A stretch of DNA of 64,000 nt from the NCBI RefSeq assembly GCF_007673235.1, contig NZ_VDZH01000002.1, forward strand, positions 1 to 64,000, read 5' to 3'. This document shows positions 26,931 through 36,910 of the stretch, one piece after another. Numbering within the stretch: the first letter of the stretch is position 1; every line of letters starts with the position of its first letter. The position numbers and the translations under genes are program-made. The stretch is from Curtobacterium pusillum. Its GTDB lineage: Bacteria; Actinomycetota; Actinomycetes; Actinomycetales; Microbacteriaceae. Under the pieces are notes generated by a model. The model saw only the letters and a program-made list of their open reading frames with translations, was not told where the DNA came from and ran no database searches.

Positions 26931-28010
26931 CTACCGAGCGTCGACCGTGAAGGTCTTCGTGCCGCCCTGCATGTGGAGCGTGAACGTCTTCACCGAGCCG
27001 GAGCCGACCACGATGGTCCGGGTGGTGCTGTGGCCTTCGACGAAGCCGCCGGTGACGTAGGAGTCGCCTTCACCGGTGATCATCCACTGTGCGCCGATCG
27101 GACCGCTGACGGTGACCGCGACCCGGCCGTTGGAGACCGCCCCGACCGAGACGTCACCGATGAACGGGGTCTCCGGGTCGGCGGGAGCCTCGGGGTCGGT
27201 ACCCGGATCGGGCGTCGCCGGGACCTCGGGCTCCGGGGTGACCGGCGTGACCGGGACCTCGGGCTCCGGGGTGACCGGCGTGACCGGGATCTCGGGCTCC
27301 GGGGTGACCGGCGTGGTGTCGCCGGTGCGGTCGAGGGTGATCTTCGTGGTCCCGACGACCGTGTTCTGTTCACTGACGGAGACGGTGTACTCGGTCTTGG
27401 TGCCGTCGGTGGCCTGGACGGAGACGTTCTTCGGCGAGTTGCCGAGCACGCCGCTGCCGACCCATCGTCCGGCAGAATCGGTCACGCCGTACGCCTGCCC
27501 CGGCTTGCCCGAGACGCTGATCGTCGCCCAGTCGCCCGCGTACCGGACCAGGTCGACCGACGGGCCGTCCCCCGGCGTGACCGGGACCTCCGGGTCGCCA
27601 GGGGTTCCGGGGTCGGCGACGCCGCCGCGTCCGTCGACTGACCAGTCGAACGTCGTCGGCTCGCCGTTCGACACTGCGGTCACCTGGAAGTCGGTGACTC
27701 GGTCGGCGTCGACGCGGATGGTGACGGTGTTCGAACCGTCGGGGCGGATCATCGTGCTGGTGGTGCGGCCGGTGTCGTCCTGGAAGCGGACCAGGGTGCG
27801 GGGCGTCCCCGTGACCGTGACCGTGACGGAACCGTTGCCGACGGCGTCGACCACGAGCTTCGGACGCTCGGTCGACGTGGTGGCGCTGGCGACGGCGTCG
27901 GCTGGGGTGGCGGCGTTGGCCATCGCCGGGCCGGTGATGAGGGAGGCGATCACGAGCCCCGTGGCACCAGTGACGGTGAGGGCGACGTGCTTCTTCGAGG
28001 GGTGCATCAT
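26931..28010 (-). CDS. secreted repeat protein with Pro/Glu-rich linker
   Basis: This 359-aa exported protein has a Sec signal peptide (SKKHVALTVTGATGLVIASL, cleavage likely after AMANA). Beta-rich domains follow, then a linker with three tandem 11-residue PVTPVTPEPE-type units (33-bp DNA repeats, 27221-27315), and a final beta domain ending in TFTVDAR. No LPxTG motif or membrane anchor is seen, so it is probably released or loosely wall-bound. The ATG at 28010 is followed by a second ATG. The gene is bounded by a 28-bp direct repeat, and its promoter region is AT-rich compared with the surroundings. Function unknown; a surface or matrix role is a guess. Confidence 0.8.
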   Translation of the reverse strand: MMHPSKKHVALTVTGATGLVIASLITGPAMANAATPADAVASATTSTERPKLVVDAVGNGSVTVTVTGTPRTLVRFQDDTGRTTSTMIRPDGSNTVTIRVDADRVTDFQVTAVSNGEPTTFDWSVDGRGGVADPGTPGDPEVPVTPGDGPSVDLVRYAGDWATISVSGKPGQAYGVTDSAGRWVGSGVLGNSPKNVSVQATDGTKTEYTVSVSEQNTVVGTTKITLDRTGDTTPVTPEPEIPVTPVTPEPEVPVTPVTPEPEVPATPDPGTDPEAPADPETPFIGDVSVGAVSNGRVAVTVSGPIGAQWMITGEGDSYVTGGFVEGHSTTRTIVVGSGSVKTFTLHMQGGTKTFTVDAR

Positions 28011-28062
28011 TCTGGGAGGACACTTTCTGCTGATGAATACCGTTTGGCACTCAAGATGCAGA

Positions 28063-28092
28063 ATATTACACTCCGCTTGGCAGTCTCGACAA
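28063..28092 (-). promoter_or_regulatory. promoter of the secreted-protein gene
   Basis: On the minus strand, TTGTCG (plus 28087-28092) and TAATAT (28063-28068) are separated by 18 bp, close to the sigma-A consensus. Transcription would start near 28056, leaving a leader of about 45 nt. Confidence 0.6.
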
Positions 28093-28128
28093 TGCAACCG
28101 CTGACGACGTCGACAGCGGTCCGCAGAG

Positions 28129-28156
28129 GTCAGAAGAGGGTGGCGGGCGGCTCGAC
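28129..28156. repeat. 28-bp direct repeat, right copy (rnhA 3' end)
   Basis: This is the partner of 26733-26760. It encodes the last eight residues (VEPPATLF) and the stop of RNase HI. Confidence 0.85.
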
Positions 28157-28651
28157 CTGCACCGGCTCCGGCGCGGGGGCGACGTCGGTGCCGGGCCACC
28201 CGGGCCCGGTCGGCACCTCGGTACGGTTCTGGTAGGCGGTCGCGGCACCCCGGGCGCGGACGTCGGCCGCCTCGTTCATCTCGTGCCCCATGTGACCGCG
28301 GACCCACTCGAACGTGACCGCGCGGCCCTGCAGCTCGGCGTCGAGCTCCTGGATGATCTCGACGTTCAGGACGGGCTTGCCGTCGGCCTTCCGCCAGCCC
28401 TTCCGCTTCCACCCGGCCAGCCACTCGGTGCACGCCTTGATCGCGTACTGGCTGTCGCAGAGGATGTGCAACGGCTCCCCGGTGTCCTTCGTGGCGCGGA
28501 GCAGCTGGAGCACGGCGGTGAGTTCGCCCTGGTTGTTCGTCCCTCGGGGCCATCCACCCGCGGCCCAGCGGTCGTCGTCGACGTACCAGGCCCAGCCTGC
28601 GGGGCCGGGGTTGCCGAGGGCTGAGCCGTCTGCTGCGGCGACGATCGTCAC
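28130..28651 (-). CDS. rnhA: ribonuclease HI
   Basis: RNase HI cuts the RNA strand of RNA-DNA hybrids. This 173-aa copy keeps the catalytic DEDD set: Asp8 in AADGSALGNPGP, Glu43 in NNQGELTAV, Asp66 in ILCDSQYAIKA and Asp130 in NEAADVRARG, with His in WVRGHMGHEMN. GTG 28651 has AGGAGG six bases upstream; the open frame extends 17 codons further but without a ribosome-binding site. The C-terminal ~30 residues are Pro-rich, and their coding end is duplicated at 26733. Confidence 0.93.
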   Translation of the reverse strand: MTIVAAADGSALGNPGPAGWAWYVDDDRWAAGGWPRGTNNQGELTAVLQLLRATKDTGEPLHILCDSQYAIKACTEWLAGWKRKGWRKADGKPVLNVEIIQELDAELQGRAVTFEWVRGHMGHEMNEAADVRARGAATAYQNRTEVPTGPGWPGTDVAPAPEPVQVEPPATLF

Positions 28652-28716
28652 GGTGGGACCTCCTGCGTGTGGCGAGTGCTGGTCAACCGTAACGGACCGC
28701 ACCGACCCCGCAGTGC

Positions 28717-29562
28717 TCAGCGCGTGGCGGGGTCGAGGTTGAGGATGGTGTCCTCGTAGATCCAGCCGTTGTCCCGCACCTTCATGGTGGGGTTGAGCCA
28801 GCGGAGTTCCGCCATCGTGATGCCGAAGCGCTCCGCCACCGTGGTCTGTTCGTCACCGTGGGCGACCTGGTACGTCGACGGAGTGCCGCCGTCGGAGAGG
28901 ACCTTGCCGTCCTTGCCGAACACGTAGCCGTACGCGCCGGGGCGGTCCTTGCCCACGGTCACGTGGAGGTCCGGGAACGGGGCGGGGATCTTCCACCGCA
29001 GGGCACCGACCGCCAGGACGGATCCCGCCCACGGGCGATCGGAGTCGTCACCGGATGCGGACGCAGCAGGAACGAGCACGACGTAGCGCAGCCAGTCCGG
29101 GTACGCCCCAGCCGTCCGCAGGGTCACGCTTGTCGGGACGGGAGCGTCCCCGCCCCAGGTCGCCTGACCCATGGCGCCGTTGTCCCAGTAGTCGCCGTAC
29201 TTCGCCGCACGACGGAACTCCACCGTCATCGGCTGCGGTTCGGTCGTCCGGTAGTCCGAGAACTGCGCCTCGAACCGGCCGTGGTCGTCGGCGACCACCC
29301 GGACGTGGATGCTGGTGTCCCCGCTCTTCGACACCGCATCGGTCTCGGCGACGACGGTGCCCGCCGGGACGATCTGCTTCGACGCGACGTGCTCCGTGCC
29401 GGGCGTCGAGTCCGGCTTCGGCGTCTGGCCGGTGGCGTCCTCGGCCGCCCGGGTCGGCTTCGGCACGCTGTCGTCCCCGCCGAACGCCGTGCATCCCGTG
29501 AGCAGCAGCCCCGTCAGTACCGTGCCGATGACCGCTGTCGTCGCGGTGCGTGTTCCTCGCAT
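28717..29562 (-). CDS. LysM-like lipoprotein
   Basis: This 281-aa lipoprotein has a lipobox LLLTGC (Cys24) after a short signal sequence, a Thr/Pro-rich linker, a ~130-residue central domain, and a C-terminal LysM-type module (TYQVAHGDEQTTVAERFGIT, then LRWLNP and ILNLDP). LysM modules bind peptidoglycan, so the protein probably spans membrane and wall. GAGAGGG precedes the ATG. No enzyme motif is seen in the central domain. Confidence 0.82.
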   Translation of the reverse strand: MRGTRTATTAVIGTVLTGLLLTGCTAFGGDDSVPKPTRAAEDATGQTPKPDSTPGTEHVASKQIVPAGTVVAETDAVSKSGDTSIHVRVVADDHGRFEAQFSDYRTTEPQPMTVEFRRAAKYGDYWDNGAMGQATWGGDAPVPTSVTLRTAGAYPDWLRYVVLVPAASASGDDSDRPWAGSVLAVGALRWKIPAPFPDLHVTVGKDRPGAYGYVFGKDGKVLSDGGTPSTYQVAHGDEQTTVAERFGITMAELRWLNPTMKVRDNGWIYEDTILNLDPATR

Positions 29563-29657
29563 CGTTCCCTCTCGCCGAGATCGTAACGGGGGCGTGTGGG
29601 GAAGACAGCCGTCGTGACCGAACTGGTACTCGGGACACAGCGCCTACCGTGCACGGC

Positions 29658-29858
29658 ATGAGTGACCTCGCACCGAACGAACCCGGTCCCGAACCGACCG
29701 ATGCCCGCACCGACGACGACCTCGAGCAGGACGGCATCGATCCGTCGAAGGTGGTCGCTGCTCCCGGGACGGGAGGCTCCGACGACGCCGGCGACGTCGA
29801 GCCCGAACCGGGCGACCTGCACCTGCCGTGGCAGTCGGAGGAGGACCGCCGGCCCTAG
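29658..29858 (+). CDS. small acidic hypothetical protein
   Basis: This 66-aa acidic, Pro/Asp/Glu-rich protein begins MSDLAPNEPGPEP and ends EEDRRP. It has no membrane segment and is probably disordered. TACCGT at 29645-29650 lies seven bases before the ATG, the leaderless pattern of this genome, which supports it being a real gene. It is convergent with the aldo-keto reductase gene. Function unknown. Confidence 0.65.
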   Translation: MSDLAPNEPGPEPTDARTDDDLEQDGIDPSKVVAAPGTGGSDDAGDVEPEPGDLHLPWQSEEDRRP

Positions 29859-29865
29859 CGCGCCC

Positions 29866-30684
29866 TCACGACACCGAGTCCGGGTGCGACCCCGTCCGCC
29901 GCCCCGACTCGAGCGACGCGATCGCCGCCAGGTCATCGTCGCTCAGCACGAAGCCGTCGACGTCGAGGTTCGAGCGGATGCGCGACGGCGTCACCGACTT
30001 CGGCAGCACCACCACCCCCTGCTGGACGTTCCACCGCACGAGGACCTGCGCCACGCTCACCCCGTGGGCGTCCGCGATGCCAGTGAGCACCGGTTCCTCG
30101 ATGAGCCGACCGCGTCCGAGCGGCGACCACGCACCCGTCACGATGCCGTGCTGTTCGTGGAACGCCATGAGCTCGCGCTGCGGCAGCCACGGGTGCCGCT
30201 CGACCTGGTTGAGCGCGGGGACCTCGCCGGTCTCGCCGATGATCCGCTCCAGGTGCGGCACCTGGAAGTTCGAGACGCCGACGCTGCGCACCCGGCCGGA
30301 CTCGCGCAGCTCGACGAGAGCCCGCCAGGTCTCGACGTACCGGTCGTTCGCGGCGGCCGGCCAGTGGATGAGGTAGAGGTCGACCGCGTCGAGTCCCAGC
30401 CGCTCGAGACTGCCGTCGAACGCCCGCAGGGTCGCGTCGCGCCCCTGGTGGTCGTTCCACACCTTGGTCGTCACGAAGACGTCGTCACGGTCCAGCCTGG
30501 AGGCACGGATCGCCTTCCCGACGCCGGTCTCGTTGCCGTACATCTCGGCTGTGTCGACGTGCCGGTAGCCGGCGTCCAGCGCCAGACCGACGGCCGTCTC
30601 GGCTTCGGCGTCGTCGACCTTGTAGACGCCGAAGCCGATCGCGGGGATCGATGCGCCGTCGCGGAGGGGGACTGAGGTGACCAT
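29866..30684 (-). CDS. aldo/keto reductase (AKR5-like)
   Basis: This 272-aa NADPH-dependent reductase has the full catalytic tetrad: Asp and Tyr in HVDTAEMYGNE, Lys in VTTKVWN and His in LYLIHWP. The cofactor segment VVVLPKSVTPSRIRSNLDV near residue 225 is typical. Bacterial relatives act on 2,5-diketo-gluconate, methylglyoxal and other carbonyls. The gene is single, and its start is the ATG at 30684. Confidence 0.92.
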   Translation of the reverse strand: MVTSVPLRDGASIPAIGFGVYKVDDAEAETAVGLALDAGYRHVDTAEMYGNETGVGKAIRASRLDRDDVFVTTKVWNDHQGRDATLRAFDGSLERLGLDAVDLYLIHWPAAANDRYVETWRALVELRESGRVRSVGVSNFQVPHLERIIGETGEVPALNQVERHPWLPQRELMAFHEQHGIVTGAWSPLGRGRLIEEPVLTGIADAHGVSVAQVLVRWNVQQGVVVLPKSVTPSRIRSNLDVDGFVLSDDDLAAIASLESGRRTGSHPDSVS

Positions 30685-30716
30685 GCACCCATCCTGCCGA
30701 TCGTTGCGGGCGCGCG

Positions 30717-30803
30717 CCGTGCCTCCAGGCCGGTTTCACGCCACGAGATCGACGTGACGCGCGTCGATCGACGCGCGGGATGTCGAAACGCGCGTGTTTC
30801 GAC
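30717..30803. terminator. half palindrome plus two strong hairpins
   Basis: Three elements lie side by side upstream of the aldo-keto reductase and past the MFS stop. The first is a half copy of the GGAGGCGCGG family (30717-30731). The second is a perfect 20-bp palindrome centred on GTCGATCGAC (30758-30777). The third is a stem GTCGAAAC/GTTTCGAC with a 6-nt loop (30782-30803). The hairpins probably terminate the minus-strand MFS gene. Confidence 0.65.
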
Positions 30804-30811
30804 GACCGGGG

Positions 30812-32017
30812 TCAGGTGGGGATGGTCACCGGCTCGGTGTCGGGGATGGGGCTCGCGTCGCGACCGCGCAGGTCGGGGAGCCACCGCTTCGTGACGAGGG
30901 GCAGGACCACCCCGACGGCGGCCATCACGGCGCTGACCATCATGCCGCCGGAGGCTCCGTGGCTGTCGATGAGGAAGCCCGCGACCGCCGAGCCGCCCGC
31001 GGCACCGATGAGCTGGCCGGTGCCCATCCAGCCGTAGGCCTCGGCCGTGTCGGAGAACTTCACCGTCGCGGACACCGACCCGAACATGACTGCGAGGGCC
31101 GGGGCGATGCCCGCACCCGCGATCACGAGTGCGAGGCAGAGCCACCAGAAGTTCGTGCCGCCGACGGCCAGGGCGAGCCCCACGAACACGATCGACATGC
31201 GCGTCCACAGGGTGTTCCGCGAGATCGGGCGGTGGCCGAGCGTCAGACCGCCGATGAGCGAACCGACCGCGAAGACGGCCAGGACGATGCCGGCGTTCGG
31301 GCTGCCCTCGCCGAAGACGCTCGTGACGCTCGCCTCGACCGCGGCGCACGCCCCGATGAGGAGGAGTCCGGTGAGGGTCGCCACGACGACGGACGGCCGC
31401 TTCAGCACGACGCCGAACGCGCGCTTCGACCGGGGGATGCGGACCCGGCCGAGCTCGGGGGAGCCGATGAACCAGGCGCCACCGACGACCAGGAACACCA
31501 TCGCGAGGACGATCGCCTGCACGGTGCCCACCTGCGTCGCGACGAACGTGGTGATGACCGGGCCGGCGACCCAGATGAGCTCCTGCGCGCTCGCGTCGAG
31601 GGAGAAGAGGGGGGTGAGCTGCGACGAGGTCACCATCTTGGGGTAGATGGTGCGCACGGCGGGCTGCACGGGCGGGACCGCGAGGCCGCCGATGAACCCG
31701 ACGACCACGTACCCCCAGAGCGGCATGACCACGAAGGCGATCACGCCCATGCTCACGAGCGCGAAGATGCTCGTCAGGACGAGGACCGGGCGCATGCCCC
31801 AGCTACCCATCCACCGACTGGTGAGCGGACCCGCGAGCGCCTGGCCGACACTCGTGGTCGCGAGCACGAGACCCGCGGCGCCGTACGAGTGGAAGACGTG
31901 CTCGACGTGCAGCAGGTAGGCCAGCGACAGCATCCCGAACGGGAAGCGTGCGGTGAGCTGCGCGGCGACGACACGACCCACGCCAGGGGTCTTCAGGAGG
32001 GGGCCGTACGTGCTCAC
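30812..32017 (-). CDS. MFS transporter
   Basis: This 401-aa major facilitator has about 12 hydrophobic helices. The N-terminus (VGRVVAAQLTARFPFGMLSLAYLL) resembles members of the group with 'no helix' short loops, often annotated as arabinose-efflux-like permeases. Substrate unknown. GTG 32017 lies six bases after the minus-strand hexamer TACACT (plus 32024-32029), so its mRNA is probably leaderless. It is divergent from the nrd operon. Confidence 0.85.
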   Translation of the reverse strand: MSTYGPLLKTPGVGRVVAAQLTARFPFGMLSLAYLLHVEHVFHSYGAAGLVLATTSVGQALAGPLTSRWMGSWGMRPVLVLTSIFALVSMGVIAFVVMPLWGYVVVGFIGGLAVPPVQPAVRTIYPKMVTSSQLTPLFSLDASAQELIWVAGPVITTFVATQVGTVQAIVLAMVFLVVGGAWFIGSPELGRVRIPRSKRAFGVVLKRPSVVVATLTGLLLIGACAAVEASVTSVFGEGSPNAGIVLAVFAVGSLIGGLTLGHRPISRNTLWTRMSIVFVGLALAVGGTNFWWLCLALVIAGAGIAPALAVMFGSVSATVKFSDTAEAYGWMGTGQLIGAAGGSAVAGFLIDSHGASGGMMVSAVMAAVGVVLPLVTKRWLPDLRGRDASPIPDTEPVTIPT

Positions 32018-32250
32018 GACACGAGTGTACGGACCGGACGGCAGGGGGTGTCACCCGTCCGGGGGAGGTGTGGACGGCGGTCCGCTCGCGAGGCATCCGC
32101 GACACGCCGACGCGCTGATTCCACACATGTGGATCGAACCTGTCCACGGGTGTGGGGAAGTGTCGGTGGTCGGCCGGAGAATGGCGGAATCACGGGCCTC
32201 TCCGAGCTGTTCACACTGTGGAGGAGCTTGTGGAGAACTACATGGCTGTA

Positions 32251-32298
32251 ACACTTCCTCTTGTGGTCGGTGACTCCGCCAGCCACTAGATGTAGTGT
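32251..32298 (+). promoter_or_regulatory. two NrdR-like boxes upstream of nrdH
   Basis: The known NrdR box is ACACWATATATWGTGT. Here CCACTAGATGTAGTGT (32283-32298) matches 13 of 16 positions, and ACACTTCCTCTTGTGG (32251-32266) matches less well but keeps ACACT and TTGTG. Their starts are 32 bp apart, three helical turns, which is the usual NrdR arrangement. The nrdH leader of about 100 nt follows. Confidence 0.7.
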
Positions 32299-32395
32299 GG
32301 AGCCATCGCAGCGGCCCCTCCCGGACCACGGCTGCGGACCAGCATCAGCACCACCTCCACAGCACGTACCACCCAGCAAGAAACCAGGGGAGAAC

Positions 32396-32629
32396 ATGGC
32401 CGTCACCGTCTACACCAAGCCGTCCTGCGTCCAGTGCACCGCGACGTACCGGGCCCTCGACAACAAGGGCATCGAGTACGAAGTGCACGACGTCTCCACG
32501 GACGAGGCCGCACTCGAGCACGTCAAGAGCCTCGGCTACATGCAGGCCCCCGTCGTCGTCACCGACGACGACCACTGGTCGGGCTTCCGCCCCGACAAGA
32601 TCGCGACGCTCAGCGCCGAACTGGCGTAA
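32396..32629 (+). CDS. nrdH: glutaredoxin-like NrdH
   Basis: NrdH is the electron donor for class Ib ribonucleotide reductase. This 77-aa protein has the redox motif CVQC (Cys11, Cys14) and the family ending WSGFRPDKI, which sets NrdH apart from ordinary glutaredoxins. AGGGGAG precedes the ATG. It is the first gene of the nrdHIEF cluster and lies behind two NrdR-like boxes. Confidence 0.95.
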   Translation: MAVTVYTKPSCVQCTATYRALDNKGIEYEVHDVSTDEAALEHVKSLGYMQAPVVVTDDDHWSGFRPDKIATLSAELA

Positions 32630-32738
32630 CGCGCCGCACGTCCGCGGGTGGTGCCCCGAGCTCGTTCAGGAGGCTCGGATCACCACCCCGGACACCCCAC
32701 GGTCCGTCTGTCCGCACCTTCTCACCCGGAGGGGCACC

Positions 32739-33155
32739 ATGAGCCGACTGGTCTACTTCTCCAGCGTGTCCGGGTACACCGCGCGCTTCGTCGAGAAGCT
32801 CGGCCGCGACGCGGACCGGATCCCGCTCTACCCGAGCGACCCGTTCCTCCACGTGGACGAGCCCTACGTGCTGTTCCTGCCCACCTACGGCGGCGGCAAC
32901 GGCGAGGGCGCGGTCCCCAAGCAGGTCATCAAGTTCCTCAACGACGCGCACAACCGCTCGCTCATCCGCGGTGTGGTCGTCGGCGGCAACACGAACTTCG
33001 GTGAGGCCTACGGCCTCGCGGGGGACGTCATCGCACAGAAGTGCAACGTCCCCGTTCTCTACAGATTCGAACTCTTCGGGACCCCTGACGACGTGTCGGC
33101 GGTCAACTCAGGATTGGATGCATTTTGGACGCAGCAGTTGCAGACGTCGATCTGA
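32739..33155 (+). CDS. nrdI: flavodoxin-like NrdI
   Basis: NrdI supplies the oxidant that assembles the Mn2-tyrosyl radical cofactor of NrdF. This 138-aa protein begins [18 protein letters not shown], the FMN-binding loop, and contains [16 protein letters not shown] and the [17 protein letters not shown] segment. GGAGGGG precedes the ATG. Its 3' end overlaps the nrdE frame by about 31 bp if nrdE begins at the TTG. Confidence 0.95.
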   Translation: MSRLVYFSSVSGYTARFVEKLGRDADRIPLYPSDPFLHVDEPYVLFLPTYGGGNGEGAVPKQVIKFLNDAHNRSLIRGVVVGGNTNFGEAYGLAGDVIAQKCNVPVLYRFELFGTPDDVSAVNSGLDAFWTQQLQTSI

Positions 33156-35278
33156 CGTCGCCGCAGACGGGGATGGACTACCACTCCCTCAACGCGATGC
33201 TCAACCTCTACGACGCGGACGGGAACATCCAGTTCGACAAGGATCGTGAGGCCGCCAAGCAGTTCTTCCTGCAGCACGTCAACCAGAACACCGTCTTCTT
33301 CCACAACCTGAAGGAGCGGCTCGACTACCTGGTCGAGAACGAGTACTACGAGCGCGAGACGATCGACATGTACTCGCTCGAGTTCATCCAGAAGCTCAAC
33401 GACCTGGCGTACTCGAAGAAGTTCCGGTTCCAGACGTTCCTCGGCGCGTTCAAGTACTACACGAGCTACACGCTCAAGACGTTCGACGGCAAGCGCTACC
33501 TCGAGCGCTTCGAGGACCGCGTCGTGATGACCGCCCTCGGCCTCGCGCAGGGCAACGAGCAGCTCGCGATCGACCTCGTCGAGGAGATCGTCGCCGGCCG
33601 TTTCCAGCCCGCGACCCCGACGTTCCTCAACACCGCGAAGGCCCAGCGCGGCGAGCTCGTCTCCTGCTTCCTCCTCCGCATCGAGGACAACATGGAGTCG
33701 ATCTCGCGCGGCATCAACTCCTCGCTGCAGCTCTCGAAGCGCGGCGGCGGCGTGGCCCTGCTCCTCTCCAACATCCGCGAGGCCGGCGCCCCGATCAAGC
33801 AGATCGAGAACCAGTCCTCCGGCATCATCCCCGTGATGAAGCTGCTGGAAGACTCCTTCTCCTACGCGAACCAGCTCGGTGCGCGTCAGGGTGCCGGTGC
33901 CGTCTACCTGTCGGCGCACCACCCGGACATCATGCGGTTCCTCGACACCAAGCGTGAGAACGCCGACGAGAAGATCCGCATCAAGACGCTGTCGCTCGGC
34001 GTCGTCGTGCCGGACATCACGTTCGAGCTCGCGAAGAACAACGAGGACATGTACCTGTTCTCGCCGTACGACGTCGAAAAGGTCTACGGCGTCCCCTTCG
34101 GTGACGTCCCGATCTCCGAGAACTACCGCGCGATGGTCGACGACCCGCGCATCAAGAAGACGAAGATCAAGGCGCGTGACTTCTTCACGACGATCGCCGA
34201 GATCCAGTTCGAGTCGGGTTACCCGTACATCGTGTTCGAGGACACGGTGAACAAGGCCAACCCGATCAAGGGTCGGATCAACATGTCCAACCTGTGCTCG
34301 GAGATCCTGCAGGTCAACACGCCGACCACGTTCAACGAGGACCTCTCCTACAAGGAGATCGGCAAGGACATCTCCTGCAACCTCGGCTCGCTGAACATCG
34401 CGCTGACGATGGACTCGCCGGACTTCGGTCGCACCATCGAGACCGCCATCCGCGGCCTCACCTCGGTGTCGCAGATGTCGCACATCTCGTCGGTCCGCTC
34501 CGTCGAGGACGGCAACGACAAGTCGCACGCCATCGGCCTCGGCCAGATGAACCTGCACGGCTACCTCGCTCGTGAGCGCGTCTACTACGGCTCCGAAGAG
34601 GGCATCGACTTCACGAACATCTACTTCTACACGGTGCTGTTCCACGCCCTGCGCGCGTCGAACAAGATCGCGATCGAGACCGGCGAGACCTTCGACGGCT
34701 TCCGCGACTCGAAGTACGCGTCGGGCGAGTTCTTCGACAAGTACACAGACGCCGTCTGGGCACCCGCGACTTCGCACGTGGAGGAGCTCTTCGCCAAGGC
34801 GAACATCGCGATCCCGACGCAGGAGGACTGGGCCGCGCTGAAGGCCTCCGTCCAGGAGCACGGCATCTACAACCAGAACCTGCAGGCCGTCCCGCCGACC
34901 GGTTCGATCTCGTACATCAACCACTCCACGTCGTCGATCCACCCGATCGCGTCGAAGATCGAGATCCGCAAGGAAGGCAAGCTCGGTCGCGTCTACTACC
35001 CGGCGCCGTTCATGACGAACGACAACCTGGACTACTACCAGGACGCGTACGAGATCGGCCCGGAGAAGATCATCGACACGTACGCCGCGGCGACGCAGCA
35101 CGTGGACCAGGGCCTGTCGCTCACGCTGTTCTTCAAGGACACCGCGACCACGCGCGACATCAACAAGGCGCAGATCTACGCATGGCGCAAGGGCATCAAG
35201 ACGATCTACTACATCCGTCTGCGCCAGCTCGCGCTCGAGGGCACCGAGGTCGAGGGCTGCGTCAGCTGCATGCTGTGA
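33125..35278 (+). CDS. nrdE: class Ib ribonucleotide reductase, alpha subunit
   Basis: NrdE reduces ribonucleoside diphosphates to deoxy forms. This 717-aa protein begins at TTG 33125 in my call; ATG 33173 ([15 protein letters not shown]) is an alternative that would shorten it by 16 residues and fits the start seen in some relatives. Signature segments are [23 protein letters not shown] and the C-terminal redox tail EGCVSCML. There is no ATP-cone domain, as expected for class Ib. It is cotranscribed with nrdH and nrdI. Confidence 0.95.
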   Translation: MDAAVADVDLTSPQTGMDYHSLNAMLNLYDADGNIQFDKDREAAKQFFLQHVNQNTVFFHNLKERLDYLVENEYYERETIDMYSLEFIQKLNDLAYSKKFRFQTFLGAFKYYTSYTLKTFDGKRYLERFEDRVVMTALGLAQGNEQLAIDLVEEIVAGRFQPATPTFLNTAKAQRGELVSCFLLRIEDNMESISRGINSSLQLSKRGGGVALLLSNIREAGAPIKQIENQSSGIIPVMKLLEDSFSYANQLGARQGAGAVYLSAHHPDIMRFLDTKRENADEKIRIKTLSLGVVVPDITFELAKNNEDMYLFSPYDVEKVYGVPFGDVPISENYRAMVDDPRIKKTKIKARDFFTTIAEIQFESGYPYIVFEDTVNKANPIKGRINMSNLCSEILQVNTPTTFNEDLSYKEIGKDISCNLGSLNIALTMDSPDFGRTIETAIRGLTSVSQMSHISSVRSVEDGNDKSHAIGLGQMNLHGYLARERVYYGSEEGIDFTNIYFYTVLFHALRASNKIAIETGETFDGFRDSKYASGEFFDKYTDAVWAPATSHVEELFAKANIAIPTQEDWAALKASVQEHGIYNQNLQAVPPTGSISYINHSTSSIHPIASKIEIRKEGKLGRVYYPAPFMTNDNLDYYQDAYEIGPEKIIDTYAAATQHVDQGLSLTLFFKDTATTRDINKAQIYAWRKGIKTIYYIRLRQLALEGTEVEGCVSCML

Positions 35279-36364
<1,086 letters not shown>

Positions 36365-36383
36365 GTCACTTTCACACTGAGGA

Positions 36384-36412
36384 GCGCCCCGCTGGCTTCG
36401 GCTGGCGGGGCG
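36384..36412 (+). terminator. nrd operon terminator
   Basis: The stem CGCCCCGC/GCGGGGCG, extended by weaker pairs around a TTCG loop, ends at 36412 and is followed by TTGTGCGTTGG. It lies 20 bp past the nrdF stop. Confidence 0.8.
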
Positions 36413-36898
36413 TTGTGCGTTGGCGGCTGCGTGTTCGTATAGAGGCCCCTCATCGAGAAGCGATGCGGACGAGCTATGTGAGACGAGCACGCCTCTGATG
36501 GAAGGTTGTGGGCTGGTGCGTCCGCATGGGGACCGGCTAACGGACAGGTTCGAGCTCACGGTAAGGTCTTCTCCGCCGCCGCGCGGATGGAACTCAAGAG
36601 GGACTGCTCCAACTCCGACAGCACCGGGTCGGGCGGGGACGGTTACCCCGGCGAACCCTGAGGATCATGACCTCAAATTCCCCATGCGGTGTCCGGCGGA
36701 AGGCAAGCGATGATCTCGCCACGGGAAGTGGTTAAGCGCGGGTTTGGAGCAAACAGCCGGCCGCATCCAAGTCGCTTCGCTCAGTTGCATACGGCAGAGT
36801 TCATTGTCGTTGCCCCGTCCGAACGCTCGCCGCCCGAGCACCGGCGAGAGGTTCGGCACTCCGATACCTGACAGCACTGACGTCCCCCGCCGCGTTCG
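36413..36898. other. 486 bp without a supported gene
   Basis: I see no credible coding region, RNA gene or repeat here. Short open frames on both strands (for example 36420-36713 plus, 36665-37030 minus) lack ribosome-binding sites and protein-like composition. Base composition is visibly less GC-rich than the core genes to the left, and this marks the start of accessory DNA. Confidence 0.5.
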
Positions 36899-36910
36899 TA
36901 AGCTGAGCGC

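Noticed and set aside
26733-28156. The 28-bp direct repeat as a transposon target-site duplication
   Set aside because: It is longer than any usual duplication, one copy is a gene end, there are no terminal inverted repeats and no transposase.
32101-32240. TCCACA-like words upstream of nrdH as an origin or DnaA-box cluster
   Set aside because: The best matches have two or more mismatches to TTGTCCACA and there are no origin genes; the region is explained by the nrd promoter.
36540-36565. GGTTCGAGCTC resembling a tRNA T-arm
   Set aside because: No acceptor stem, D-arm or anticodon arm fits around it.
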